Below are positions 6,752 through 13,839 of a stretch of DNA of 59,133 nt, one piece after another. The stretch is from IMG/VR virus record IMGVR_UViG_3300037145_000020, positions 1-59,133 of that record. One strand, written 5' to 3'. Made by a program: the position numbers and the translations under genes. The stretch is from a virus. The notes beneath the pieces were generated by a model. The model was given only the letters and a program-made list of their open reading frames with translations. It was not told the DNA's origin and searched no databases. The first letter of the stretch is position 1, and every line of letters starts with the position of its first letter.

Positions 6752-7177
6752 TCAAGCGTCCCGAGCGGCAGCCACCCGAGCCGCAGATACCCGTCCACCT
6801 GTGCGAGCGGCGCGTACCGGTGCAGGCTTTCTCTTTCGGTGAACTTCTTCGAGGGTTTCACCTGTCGCCTCCAGTGTTGCGTCTTGGCCGACGAGCTTTT
6901 GCCAGCGCCCGATGATGACTTCGGCATAGGTGGGATCGATCTCGAGGCCGTATGCTCGGCGTCCAGTGAGTTCCGCTCCGATCAAAAGAGTCCCCGACCC
7001 CATGAAGCCATCCGCAACGATCTCTCCTGGCTTGCTTGAGTTCTCGATCGCGCGGCGGGCGAGCTCCACTGGCTTCTGCGTCGGGTGCTCGTATCCTGAT
7101 AGCCATGAAATCACCTCCGCATCGTAAACATCCCCGCTCACGCTGCAGTATCGGACGTTATCGGCCGTCTTTGGCAT
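6752..7177 (-). CDS. C-terminal half of a DNA methyltransferase (catalytic motif missing)
   Basis: This 141-residue protein carries the C-terminal signature of beta-class N6-adenine/N4-cytosine DNA methyltransferases: EHPTQKPVELARRAIENSSK, then SAM-binding motif I (ADGFMGSGTLLIGAEL) and IDPTYAEVIIGRW. The N-terminal half with the DPPY catalytic motif is absent, and no DPPY is encoded in the upstream neighbours. The ATG overlaps the previous gene by 20 bases. It is either a remnant or a SAM-binding partner of the complete enzymes at 9972-11400. Confidence 0.75.
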   Translation of the reverse strand: MPKTADNVRYCSVSGDVYDAEVISWLSGYEHPTQKPVELARRAIENSSKPGEIVADGFMGSGTLLIGAELTGRRAYGLEIDPTYAEVIIGRWQKLVGQDATLEATGETLEEVHRKRKPAPVRAARTGGRVSAARVAAARDA

Positions 7178-7358
7178 CGAACCACTCCTCAGTCATAAGA
7201 TCGGCCTCGTCTAACTCGCTTAGGATTTTCACAGCCAACGCGAGATCGGTGATCTTGTCGTCGGAAAAGCGGCGCATAGCAAAACTCTCGGCGCTTTCGT
7301 TAGTGCCCCACCACTCCTCCCTCAAAATTCGCGCCATTTCGGCGGCTCGAACGCTCAT
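7158..7358 (-). CDS. Small hypothetical protein
   Basis: This 66-residue helical, acidic protein begins MSVRAAEMARILREEWWG. The start at 7358 overlaps the previous stop (ATGA at 7355-7358). No family was recognised. It lies between the Gp37 gene and the methyltransferase fragment in a coupled series. Confidence 0.62.
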   Translation of the reverse strand: MSVRAAEMARILREEWWGTNESAESFAMRRFSDDKITDLALAVKILSELDEADLMTEEWFDAKDGR

Positions 7359-7555
7359 GATTTTGGTCCGAGGATTTCCTTGATGACGCGCTCTGGCGGT
7401 GGTCCGAAGGCGGCTTCCAGCCACTCTTTTGCCCTATCAATTTCGGCAAAGGCAGCGAGGAGAACGGAGGTTTCTGGCATCGGTCGATCGCGCCGCGAGT
7501 GCCGGTGGGGGAAGCCGGGCTCGTTTAGGATGCTGCCGTCTCGGATTGTTCGCAT
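7355..7555 (-). CDS. Small hypothetical protein
   Basis: This 66-residue protein begins MRTIRDGSILNEPGFPHRH. GGGAG lies seven bases before the ATG at 7555, inside the end of the Gp37 gene (31-base overlap). A later ATG at 7480 (MPETSVLLAAFAEIDRAKEW) has no ribosome site but starts the part that looks best folded. No family was recognised. Confidence 0.55.
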   Translation of the reverse strand: MRTIRDGSILNEPGFPHRHSRRDRPMPETSVLLAAFAEIDRAKEWLEAAFGPPPERVIKEILGPKS

Positions 7556-8424
7556 GCCATGTCTCCCGGGAACTGCCGGACTCGAAGATAGTGCGGCCAT
7601 TCGGCCGGATCGCCACCCTTTTTGCTGGCAAGATTGAATTCTGTCGCCGAGCCTAATTGCTTCATGAAACAGGCCACGTTTGCGGCCTTGCATTGATCGA
7701 CGAGAGAGCGCGCCCAAGCTAACTCCATGGGTCGCGCATGTGGTCCGCTCTCGCCACCAATAATTGACCAGTGGAACGCGCCGGACTCCAGCGCTCCCTT
7801 AGTGTCGATTGGCCCGATCAATGGCTCAAATGAGAAGAACCTCACGGCTGCCGGCGTGCTACCTAACCATGTGTGTCGCTCGTCAAACTCCTGCTGGCGC
7901 TCGCAGGACGTCCCCAACCACACGTTAGGATACTCGTAACCTTTCCATGGGACTCGGCCGTCGTGGTCGCCGCAGTAATTGCAGCCCATGCCGTCGCAAA
8001 GTTGGTGCCGAAAGCGTCGGCCAGGCTCGGTGAGGAAGCGCAGCATGCGCTCCGGGCGCTTGGTCAAAATCTGATAGGTGTGCTGCGGCGTCTGGCCCAT
8101 CACGTTGAAGACCATCTCGATCCAGGCGTCAGGAGCATCTTCATGGAAGAGATCGCCCATCGAATTGACGAAAAACATCCGCGGTTTTGTACGCCGGATC
8201 GGCTCGGCCAATGTCTTGTCAGATGCTAGCGCGAGCTTGCCAGTCCATACCGCGTTGCCATTCACCTTTTTGGTGGTGCCGTCGTAATGCCGCACTATGC
8301 CCATCGCTTCGATCCGCGCCGCCATGCGCATCGCGTAGCAGTTAGTGCAGCCAGGCGAAACGATGCTGCATCCGACGATGGGATTCCACGTGTCCTCGGT
8401 CCACTCAATCACTGATTTGCTCAT
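7525..8424 (-). CDS. Phage Gp37/Gp68-family protein (DUF5131)
   Basis: This 299-residue protein has the N-terminal TWNPIVGC ... VSPGCTNCYA signature of the Gp37/Gp68 (DUF5131) family. Its Cys cluster suggests a metal or iron-sulfur site of the radical-SAM type. Conserved blocks FFVNSMGDLFHEDAP, ILTKRPERM, and SIIGGESGPHARPM follow in the usual order and the length is normal. The biochemical role is not established. The ATG at 8424 is preferred; a TTG at 8436 has a purine-rich stretch too close to serve. Confidence 0.88.
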   Translation of the reverse strand: MSKSVIEWTEDTWNPIVGCSIVSPGCTNCYAMRMAARIEAMGIVRHYDGTTKKVNGNAVWTGKLALASDKTLAEPIRRTKPRMFFVNSMGDLFHEDAPDAWIEMVFNVMGQTPQHTYQILTKRPERMLRFLTEPGRRFRHQLCDGMGCNYCGDHDGRVPWKGYEYPNVWLGTSCERQQEFDERHTWLGSTPAAVRFFSFEPLIGPIDTKGALESGAFHWSIIGGESGPHARPMELAWARSLVDQCKAANVACFMKQLGSATEFNLASKKGGDPAEWPHYLRVRQFPGDMACEQSETAAS

Positions 8425-8445
8425 GGCGGCGTCCAATCCTTCCGT

Positions 8446-8904
8446 TCATCCTAGTCCGAGGCGTCCGCCGCCTCTAATTCTGAGGTAAACCGTGTAGGAT
8501 ATCCAGATCCCGTTGATCTCTCGGCTCGGTGATTTTCCCCGTTTCCACTCGCGCGGGTCGACGCCTTTGCCGCGAATGTATTCCTCGATCGCGGAGTAGA
8601 TCGGCTGGTCTGAGGCGAAAAAGGTGTTGGCAAAGCATCCGGACTCTTTCGATACTGGAATGTAGGTGTGGGCGCGGGGTTTCACCCACGGTTTCGACAT
8701 GGCCGCGATGCGCCTCATCTCCACTTCGCAAGCATCGCTCATTTCCTTCACCGAGGGCGGAAAATCGCACCTTGATTGGATTCCTGTCCGTGGGTCCGTC
8801 ACATACTCGACTATGCTGCGCGGATACCCCGAAAGCACGAGGCCGATGGCGGCTGCGTATTGCTCAGGATTCGCGGCGTCCTCCCTTCGGTAGCAGGAGA
8901 ACAT
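8446..8904 (-). CDS. Replication-associated phage protein (partner of initiator)
   Basis: This protein has about 152 residues and contains LVLSGYPRSIVEYVTDPRTG followed by DFPPSVKEMSDACE. The same arrangement occurs in phage proteins encoded just after DUF1376-type initiators, some annotated as replication protein P-like. The frame is open to 9102, but the ATG at 8904 limits overlap with the initiator gene to 41 bases and precedes the conserved part. A helicase-loader or initiator-partner role is inferred from position. Confidence 0.65.
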   Translation of the reverse strand: MFSCYRREDAANPEQYAAAIGLVLSGYPRSIVEYVTDPRTGIQSRCDFPPSVKEMSDACEVEMRRIAAMSKPWVKPRAHTYIPVSKESGCFANTFFASDQPIYSAIEEYIRGKGVDPREWKRGKSPSREINGIWISYTVYLRIRGGGRLGLG

Positions 8905-9730
8905 TATTTCCGCTCGCTGCGTACAATAGGCTTGGTCTAACCGGTCTTGGCGCGAACGTGAGCTCTCCGCTTTCAATCTGCTTGGCGAGTCGTCCGGCTG
9001 CTGCGGCGGCTGATCCACGCTTCCCTCCATTGTTTTCGGCGGGCTGATCTTGCCAGCGGCCCTGATTGAGCCACGTGGACGGATTGCACCATGGCCGATC
9101 ATCCGTCTTGGTAGTGTAAGAGCGCAAGCCAGCCATCAAATCCGGAAACGCAACCCGTCCGGACTTACGAGCCTTTTCAAAAGCTGGTCGCGCGGCATCT
9201 TTGCCGACCTTGTGCGGGTATAGCTTCCAAAACTCATCGAAATTCCACCCGCGCCCACTAGACCTCTCCTCTTCAACTACCTCTAAGCTTAAACAAGAGT
9301 CTTCCAGAGGAAGTAAGAAAGAAAGAGAAGAAACCTCCGTTTTTGCCAGTTCTTTAGTTTTCAATGGCTTAGAGGCGTGATCCCCCCTACTACTAGGGGG
9401 GGGTGTAGCAGGGGTCTGCGGGGGGTCTGCGGGGGGTTCGACTAGGGTTCGTTTCTGAGAACGGGTCAATTCAGTGGCGGCTCTCGCGTTCATTATCTTA
9501 CCGCTCTCAACCCGAAGTTTCCCTCTTTCTATGAGCTTTGCAAAATTGCGACGGAAGGCGAGGACGTGCTGGTTACAGCGACCGGCAATGCCGCTCTCGT
9601 GAAGAACAATGGGGCCGTTATTGAGGTAAATCAGTTCACAGACTACGTGGTAGGCGCGGTACTCCCCGTCAGAGAGGCTTTCAGTGCCGTCCATCCATGC
9701 TGCAATGTCGTGTTGGTAAGAGGCAGCCAT
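8864..9730 (-). CDS. Replication initiator, DUF1376-type (O-like)
   Basis: In this 288-residue protein, residues 1-90 are a DUF1376 helix-turn-helix domain (YQHDIAAWMDGTESLSDGEY, then SGIAGRCNQHVLAFRRNFAKL). A low-complexity linker of Pro and Ser (about 95-160) follows. The C-terminal block FDEFWKLYPHKVGKDAARPA ... WCNPSTWLNQGRW is found in phage initiators and DnaT-like proteins. It should bind the phage origin and recruit the helicase. The 240-base repeat-rich gap just upstream (9731-9971) is the natural origin candidate. The linker DNA has strong G runs. Confidence 0.85.
   Translation of the reverse strand: MAASYQHDIAAWMDGTESLSDGEYRAYHVVCELIYLNNGPIVLHESGIAGRCNQHVLAFRRNFAKLIERGKLRVESGKIMNARAATELTRSQKRTLVEPPADPPQTPATPPPSSRGDHASKPLKTKELAKTEVSSLSFLLPLEDSCLSLEVVEEERSSGRGWNFDEFWKLYPHKVGKDAARPAFEKARKSGRVAFPDLMAGLRSYTTKTDDRPWCNPSTWLNQGRWQDQPAENNGGKRGSAAAAAGRLAKQIESGELTFAPRPVRPSLLYAASGNNVLLLPKGGRRES
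9382..9436 (+). repeat. G-quadruplex motif inside the initiator gene
   Basis: The + strand has G runs of 8 (9396-9403), 4 (9411-9414), 6 (9420-9425) and 6 (9431-9436) with short spacers, preceded by six C (9382-9387) that can pair with the first run. They encode the Pro-rich linker of the initiator on the minus strand. The 8-base homopolymer is a potential slippage site. Confidence 0.6.
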
Positions 9731-9971
9731 CAGCCTAACCTAATCCCTTGGCGGCTGAGACGATTGACCGGAACATAAAATGGCGTTAATTCGTTCCAAT
9801 CTCAGATCGCAATAGCCGCCAAGCAATGTTGCGATCCGCGCCGGCAGGTTAACCCCTGGCCGGCGCAACTCATTTATGGACTCGGCTTGGGATGAATTTC
9901 AAGCCATACAGGTAGTGGGTCGGTGGTGATTGGACCGCTAGAGGGTTTTTGCTGGCTTTGATTTCGTTGGA
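9731..9971. promoter_or_regulatory. Repeat-rich gap upstream of initiator; candidate origin/promoter
   Basis: This 241-base gap lies between two leftward genes. It holds three perfect inverted repeats: 9747-9756 with 9814-9823 (10 bp), 9805-9812 with 9829-9836 (8 bp), and 9838-9845 with 9859-9866 (8 bp, extended by AGG/CCT inside). The rest (9870-9971) shows no gene or tRNA. It should contain the promoter of the initiator gene and may be a replication origin or an autoregulatory site; nothing here distinguishes the two. Confidence 0.5.
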
Positions 9972-10610
9972 TTAGATCAGATCGCAGCCCAGAAACTGGC
10001 GGTCTGTCGCGCGGCACGCCTCGAGGACCCCGTAACCACCAGCACATGGATCGACCACCAAATCACCCGGCTTGGTTATGGCTTTGATTAGCCGTTCGGT
10101 TAGCTTTTCGGGCTTTTGGTGAGCGTGGAGGCGAGTCTCGCGCGGCTCGGACCAGCAGTCTGGTATCCCGCGGTCGGTCCAAATGTCTTTCGCGCGCAGT
10201 GGGGGCTTCTGGAAGATCATTAGGTACTCGGTAGTGCAGCGGGCTCGGCGGCCCATGCCGATCTTCATCTTGTTCCAGGCGATCAATTCCACCGTTTTGA
10301 GGTTCGGGGCGTGCTGCAGCCAGACGGTGAATCCGCCGGTGGCGAGCAAGAACTTGTCCATCCAAATCGCAGCGTGGCCGCTTGGCTTCACTACGCGCTC
10401 TATGTGGCTCATGAAGACCTGAATTTCGGCGGTGGTCAGGTGCGGGAGTTTTGCCCGTTTCTTCTGCCGTGCACCCTCATTGCCAAACTTGAGCCGGTCT
10501 AGGACCTCCCGATGTTGGGGATCATAGATCACCAGTGCGGCGCTCTCGCTCTCCAATTCGGCCAGCATGTGGAGGCCGTCCATGCGCTGTCGGGCGTTGC
10601 GCTTAAGCAT
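9972..10610 (-). CDS. DNA methyltransferase, beta-class, with DPQH in place of DPPY
   Basis: This 212-residue protein has the order of beta-class DNA methyltransferases: motif IV region first (ALVIYDPQHREV, DPQH at 30-33), ELIAWNKMKIGMGRRARCTT in the middle, then HQKPEKLTERLIKAITKPGD and motif I VVDPCAGGYGVLEAC at the C-terminus. The usual DPPY is DPQH, so catalysis may be altered. The start at 10610 overlaps the previous gene by eight bases. It probably modifies phage DNA together with the neighbouring enzyme. Confidence 0.82.
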   Translation of the reverse strand: MLKRNARQRMDGLHMLAELESESAALVIYDPQHREVLDRLKFGNEGARQKKRAKLPHLTTAEIQVFMSHIERVVKPSGHAAIWMDKFLLATGGFTVWLQHAPNLKTVELIAWNKMKIGMGRRARCTTEYLMIFQKPPLRAKDIWTDRGIPDCWSEPRETRLHAHQKPEKLTERLIKAITKPGDLVVDPCAGGYGVLEACRATDRQFLGCDLI

Positions 10611-11400
10611 GGGGTGCCGTCGCGCGTTCGACAAACATATCGCCTTGCTTAAGCGCCTCGCTGATGCGTCTGCAGGCCGTCTCGAAATACTGCGGTACGA
10701 TTTCCATGCCGATGAACGGATGGCCGAGTGCCACCGCAGCGAGTCCAGTCGATCCGCTGCCCATGTAGGGATCAACAATCGGCATCTTGGGGGGTAATTG
10801 CATCTGGCCGATGCACCACTTCATGAGCGCGACGGGTTTTTGGGTAGGATGAACGCGCTGTTGACCCGCCGTTACCTCATCGCGTGCCGCAGAGCCGACG
10901 CAAACGCCGTCCCAAAGTAGGCGATAAATGCGCAAGGGGCGCGTCGGTCCGCTCATCCATGCGGCTTCGCCGTCGCCCTGATCTCTGACCTTACCGGTCG
11001 GCACCTTGTCCCAGACGAGCCAGGAGCCCGCTGGGAGGCGGTCGGCGAAGCGGTGTGCTCCCCAAAAGAGACAAAGAGGTGTGCATCCGAGCCAGTTATC
11101 AGGCTCGAATGGGCGGTCATCACCGACGATGCCTTTCGGCCACTCAACGGCGATGCCGCTTCGATGGAGACCACCTGCCGCCTTGCGCGCTCGCTGTACG
11201 TTCGCGATTGCTCGAGAGCCGCACCCGGGAGGCGTGACGGCACGTAAACCACCAGCCCCTCTCACATTCGTATTCTGCTGCTGTCCGTAGGGTGGGTCAG
11301 TGACGATCGCGCAATTGCCGACCGCTGGAAGGACCATGTAGTTGTCCCCCAAATATAGCGTTACGCCATCGCCAAGTTCTTCTTTTCGCGGCTTGATCAT
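10603..11400 (-). CDS. DNA methyltransferase (N6-adenine or N4-cytosine, beta class)
   Basis: This 265-residue enzyme has an intact DPPYG at 35-39, HPTQKPVALMKWCI in the C-terminal half and motif I VDPYMGSGSTGLAA near 212. All elements of a beta-class amino-methyltransferase are present and the length is typical. It transfers a methyl group from SAM to DNA bases. No restriction enzyme gene is adjacent, so a solitary, anti-restriction role is likely. The next gene is a second methyltransferase. Confidence 0.88.
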   Translation of the reverse strand: MIKPRKEELGDGVTLYLGDNYMVLPAVGNCAIVTDPPYGQQQNTNVRGAGGLRAVTPPGCGSRAIANVQRARKAAGGLHRSGIAVEWPKGIVGDDRPFEPDNWLGCTPLCLFWGAHRFADRLPAGSWLVWDKVPTGKVRDQGDGEAAWMSGPTRPLRIYRLLWDGVCVGSAARDEVTAGQQRVHPTQKPVALMKWCIGQMQLPPKMPIVDPYMGSGSTGLAAVALGHPFIGMEIVPQYFETACRRISEALKQGDMFVERATAPHA

Positions 11401-11457
11401 GATTCGACCTGTCGCTTAGCCGCGAGAATGTCCAGCGCGAAGTTGAAATGATTCCCG

Positions 11458-11904
11458 TTATCCCAAGAGGGGCGGCGTCAGTGGGGTGACTTCGACGCGG
11501 AGCCGCGGGCGTTCGTCGTAAACCTTGATTACGCGGCCGTCGACCACCTGGGTATCATCGACCCACACAATGCCCTTGATCGCGTCGGAAGCGTTCTTTC
11601 CGTAATTGTCCCAATCGTATTTGACCGTGGGTCGGAGGGTGCCAGCGAGCGCCATATCCCGCTTCTTTCGGCTCCAGGATGGAGGGACGCGCATGAATGC
11701 CGTCACCAAGAGGCATAAAGCGCCCGTGAGTGGCGGTTTGCTCCGCATGGCCACTTTGGCGGTCAAAGCGAGGGCGCGTTGATAGGCGCGCGTTTCTGCG
11801 GGAACGTAAATTGTGGCGAAGGGCTTGCCGTGGTTGGGGGTGACCACGCGGAGGCCGGTTCGCTGCCAGCCGCGTGGGTCGCCCTCAAGTTCGAAGACGA
11901 TCAC
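11458..11904 (-). CDS. rusA: RusA-type Holliday junction resolvase
   Basis: This 148-residue protein has the RusA signature: KYDWDNYGKNASDAIKG (Asp 97 and 99) and WVDDTQVVDG (Asp 116/117), which supply the metal-binding acidic residues. RusA dimers cut four-way DNA junctions during late replication and recombination. GTG at 11904 overlaps the previous stop (GTGA). The 57 bases after its stop carry no startable gene. Confidence 0.9.
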   Translation of the reverse strand: MIVFELEGDPRGWQRTGLRVVTPNHGKPFATIYVPAETRAYQRALALTAKVAMRSKPPLTGALCLLVTAFMRVPPSWSRKKRDMALAGTLRPTVKYDWDNYGKNASDAIKGIVWVDDTQVVDGRVIKVYDERPRLRVEVTPLTPPLLG

Positions 11905-12272
11905 TCAGCGGCGACCGATTCCGGCCGCTCAAGGCGGTGGACGTTCTCCCCGAGGTCCATGGGGTTGACCGCGTCGGCGCGCTCCTTGATGCCGCTGACG
12001 TCGAGGTAATACTCGAAATTGTCGAGGAAATCGCGGATTTTCTCGGCTTCCATCATGTCCAATTGGGAAATGACGTTGAACGCCTTGCGGTGGAGGTGGT
12101 CGGATTCAACCGCATTGGCGATCTTCTGGCCCAAGGCACCGGCGATCTCGGCCGTGTCCTTTTTCGCCGCTCGCTTTTCCTTCAGGAGGTTCTTGAGCTT
12201 GTTCGTTGAAATCACCTTTGTGACGTCGGACGGCTTAGCTGCTTCAGTCGGTGGCTTTGGCTTTCTCGCCAT
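11901..12272 (-). CDS. Conserved phage protein, helical
   Basis: This 123-residue, Lys-rich, mainly helical protein has DHLHRKAFNVISQLDMMEAE and KIRDFLDNFEYYLDVSGI. A similar HLHKxAF ... FLxHFDxY pattern recurs in small proteins of alphaproteobacterial phages, usually near replication genes; no function is known. It is coupled to rusA by a GTGA overlap. Confidence 0.7.
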   Translation of the reverse strand: MARKPKPPTEAAKPSDVTKVISTNKLKNLLKEKRAAKKDTAEIAGALGQKIANAVESDHLHRKAFNVISQLDMMEAEKIRDFLDNFEYYLDVSGIKERADAVNPMDLGENVHRLERPESVAAE

Positions 12273-12281
12273 GGTTCCCTC

Positions 12282-12470
12282 TCAGTTGAGATTGAGACCG
12301 CGTGAATCCTTCACGCCGTCCCAGAATTCCTGATCGTCCAGTAGGTCGGCCAGGAGTGATCCTGCGGCCTCGGCCTGGTGCTGGCCAGTCATCTCCGCAA
12401 GCATGTTGAGGCGATCCCGCGTGGTGGGATCGACTAGCACTGGTACGAGTGTCATGTCCCGGTGGCTCAT
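12282..12470 (-). CDS. Ribbon-helix-helix-like small protein
   Basis: The core VPVLVDPTTRDRLNMLAEMT followed by QAEAAGSLLADLL fits a strand-helix-helix of the CopG/Arc type. Three starts are possible (12512, 12470, 12455); 12470 is chosen because the residues before it look non-structural, giving 62 residues. It lies next to a Cro-like gene at the head of the leftward replication operon, so a repressor role is plausible. Confidence 0.6.
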   Translation of the reverse strand: MSHRDMTLVPVLVDPTTRDRLNMLAEMTGQHQAEAAGSLLADLLDDQEFWDGVKDSRGLNLN

Positions 12471-12528
12471 ACTGTGGGGCGGTACATGAGTCGGCGGCAC
12501 GGCACAACCCATAGAGAAAAGTTTTCCT

Positions 12529-12786
12529 TTACTCCTGTGGGTAGCGTCCCATGGAGATCATCCGAACCGGCGGCCAGTCGACTCCCACCGGCCATTCGTT
12601 ACGGAACATCGTCACCATGTCGCGCGCCGTATCGAGGGTGATCGATTGCTTGCCGCGTTTGAATTTCACGAAGAAGTCGGCGCTTCCGTAAAAGTGCTTG
12701 CTCGCCCAGGCCAGACTCCTGCCCGTCGCTCGGCAGTAGGTTGTGACAATGTCCATGATGTTAGCGCGGACGATGCGGTCATTCAT
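12529..12786 (-). CDS. Cro-like helix-turn-helix protein
   Basis: This 85-residue protein has a helix-turn-helix pattern at about 18-55: SLAWASKHFYGSADFFVKFK, then GKQSITLDTARDMVTMF. A WP-rich tail follows. The size, fold type and place as first gene of the leftward operon, facing a divergent promoter, are those of a phage Cro or early repressor. The candidate operator GTTAGCGTTAG lies about 40 bases upstream of its start. Confidence 0.65.
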   Translation of the reverse strand: MNDRIVRANIMDIVTTYCRATGRSLAWASKHFYGSADFFVKFKRGKQSITLDTARDMVTMFRNEWPVGVDWPPVRMISMGRYPQE

Positions 12787-12906
12787 CGCCGTTCCGTAGC
12801 ATGGCGCGATTGTGATTAACAGGGGTTAGCGTTAGCGCAGACTTGACGCGGGGATAAAATTCTCCAAATGTCCGTTCGCGGCGCAGCACCAAAAGGGAAG
12901 CGCGAG
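12787..12906. promoter_or_regulatory. Divergent promoter region with candidate operator
   Basis: This 120-base gap separates the leftward replication operon (from 12786) and the rightward recombination operon (from 12907). GTTAGCGTTAG at 12825-12835 repeats the element at 3590-3600 in the other divergent region; GACTTGACG about five bases to its right could be part of a rightward -35 box. A repressor switch is inferred. Confidence 0.55.
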
Positions 12907-13017
12907 ATGGACGGCCTTCCGAACATCGTTATCGGCTTCCTCGCTGGCGCGGCCTTCGCGCTCGCTTACGCTGCTGCGCCTTATGTGGTCGCGGCCATCT
13001 GGGTAGTGGTGCCATGA
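12907..13017 (+). CDS. Tiny single-span membrane protein
   Basis: This 36-residue peptide begins MDGLPNIVIGFLAGAAFALA and is nearly all hydrophobic, enough for one membrane span. Its stop overlaps the next ATG (ATGA at 13014-13017), the main support for it being translated. First gene of the rightward middle operon; function unknown. Confidence 0.6.
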   Translation: MDGLPNIVIGFLAGAAFALAYAAAPYVVAAIWVVVP

Positions 13018-13415
13018 CTGAAAAAGTAACGCGCACCCGAATTTGCGACCAATGTGGGACTGATCTGACACGCACGTGCAGGACTTACGGGTGGCACTAC
13101 ACCCTCTCTGGCTCTTTCACTCCGTCGGATAGCTGCATCGGTTATGATCCGCATCCTGAGCCGCCAGAGGACCTGCATTTTTGTGATGAGGAATGCCTCG
13201 CGCGCCACGTCGGGGTAACTTTCGGACACCAGATTTCCTCTGAAATGTTCGATGCGGGCGGCAAGGTGATCGCCGAAACCGGCGAATTCGGAACCGCAGG
13301 AAATTACGCCTCTCAGCGCAAGCTTGCCATAGCTGTTTTCAAGGCGATGTGGGCCGCGCGCGACACGTCATTAGGACGCGATGAAAAGAAGGAGCTTCCA
13401 GATGCCTCTACCTGA
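13014..13415 (+). CDS. Hypothetical protein with Cys pairs
   Basis: This 133-residue protein has CDQCG near residue 11 and a second pair, FCDEEC, near 57, consistent with a small zinc-binding domain, then a helical C-terminus. Coupled to the upstream membrane peptide by ATGA. No family was recognised. Confidence 0.68.
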   Translation: MTEKVTRTRICDQCGTDLTRTCRTYGWHYTLSGSFTPSDSCIGYDPHPEPPEDLHFCDEECLARHVGVTFGHQISSEMFDAGGKVIAETGEFGTAGNYASQRKLAIAVFKAMWAARDTSLGRDEKKELPDAST

Positions 13416-13839
13416 AGGTTACCGGCCCCGGAAGGGAGACATTCTCGTGCTGCACGGCGTCGTGAAGCATGACGTCCATCCTGGCGAGGAATCCGTATTT
13501 GTCACGATTGACGGCCACTACGGCACCGAAAGCGTGAAACTCGACGGCATCGCCAGTCTCTTTGCACGCGCCTGGAATAAAGGCGAGCGCGTTCGGCAGA
13601 ACATCATGTCTACTAATACTGGCGACGGTGAAGTCGTCGCTACATATGGCGACAGGGTTTGGGTCAAATTCGATGTTGATGGGTCCATGGGCACTTTCCG
13701 GGCCAATGATCTTGTCTTGATCCCCTCTGACGATGACCCGCTAAACGCTCATGCCGTACCTCCGCTAGTGCGTTTTCCAGCGTCTCAAGAAAACATTGAG
13801 GTGCCCGGCACTCCGCTGGACGAAGAGGTGCCGCTGTGA
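13402..13839 (+). CDS. Hypothetical protein, beta-rich
   Basis: This 145-residue protein begins MPLPEGYRPRKGDILVLHGV. Two strand-rich segments, KGDILVLHGVVKHDV and EVVATYGDRVWVKFDVDG, resemble small barrels of the SH3/KOW type. AAGGAG lies nine bases before ATG 13402, which overlaps the previous gene by 14 bases; an upstream in-frame ATG at 13381 is less likely. It ends in a GTGA overlap. Confidence 0.68.
   Translation: MPLPEGYRPRKGDILVLHGVVKHDVHPGEESVFVTIDGHYGTESVKLDGIASLFARAWNKGERVRQNIMSTNTGDGEVVATYGDRVWVKFDVDGSMGTFRANDLVLIPSDDDPLNAHAVPPLVRFPASQENIEVPGTPLDEEVPL

Noticed and set aside
9870-9960. Possible tRNA near the initiator gap
   Set aside because: No T-arm consensus and no pairing acceptor ends.
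11400-11460. Short frame ending ALDILAAKRQVES between rusA and the methyltransferase
   Set aside because: It ends in a start-stop overlap, which looked promising, but no usable start codon exists after the in-frame stop upstream.
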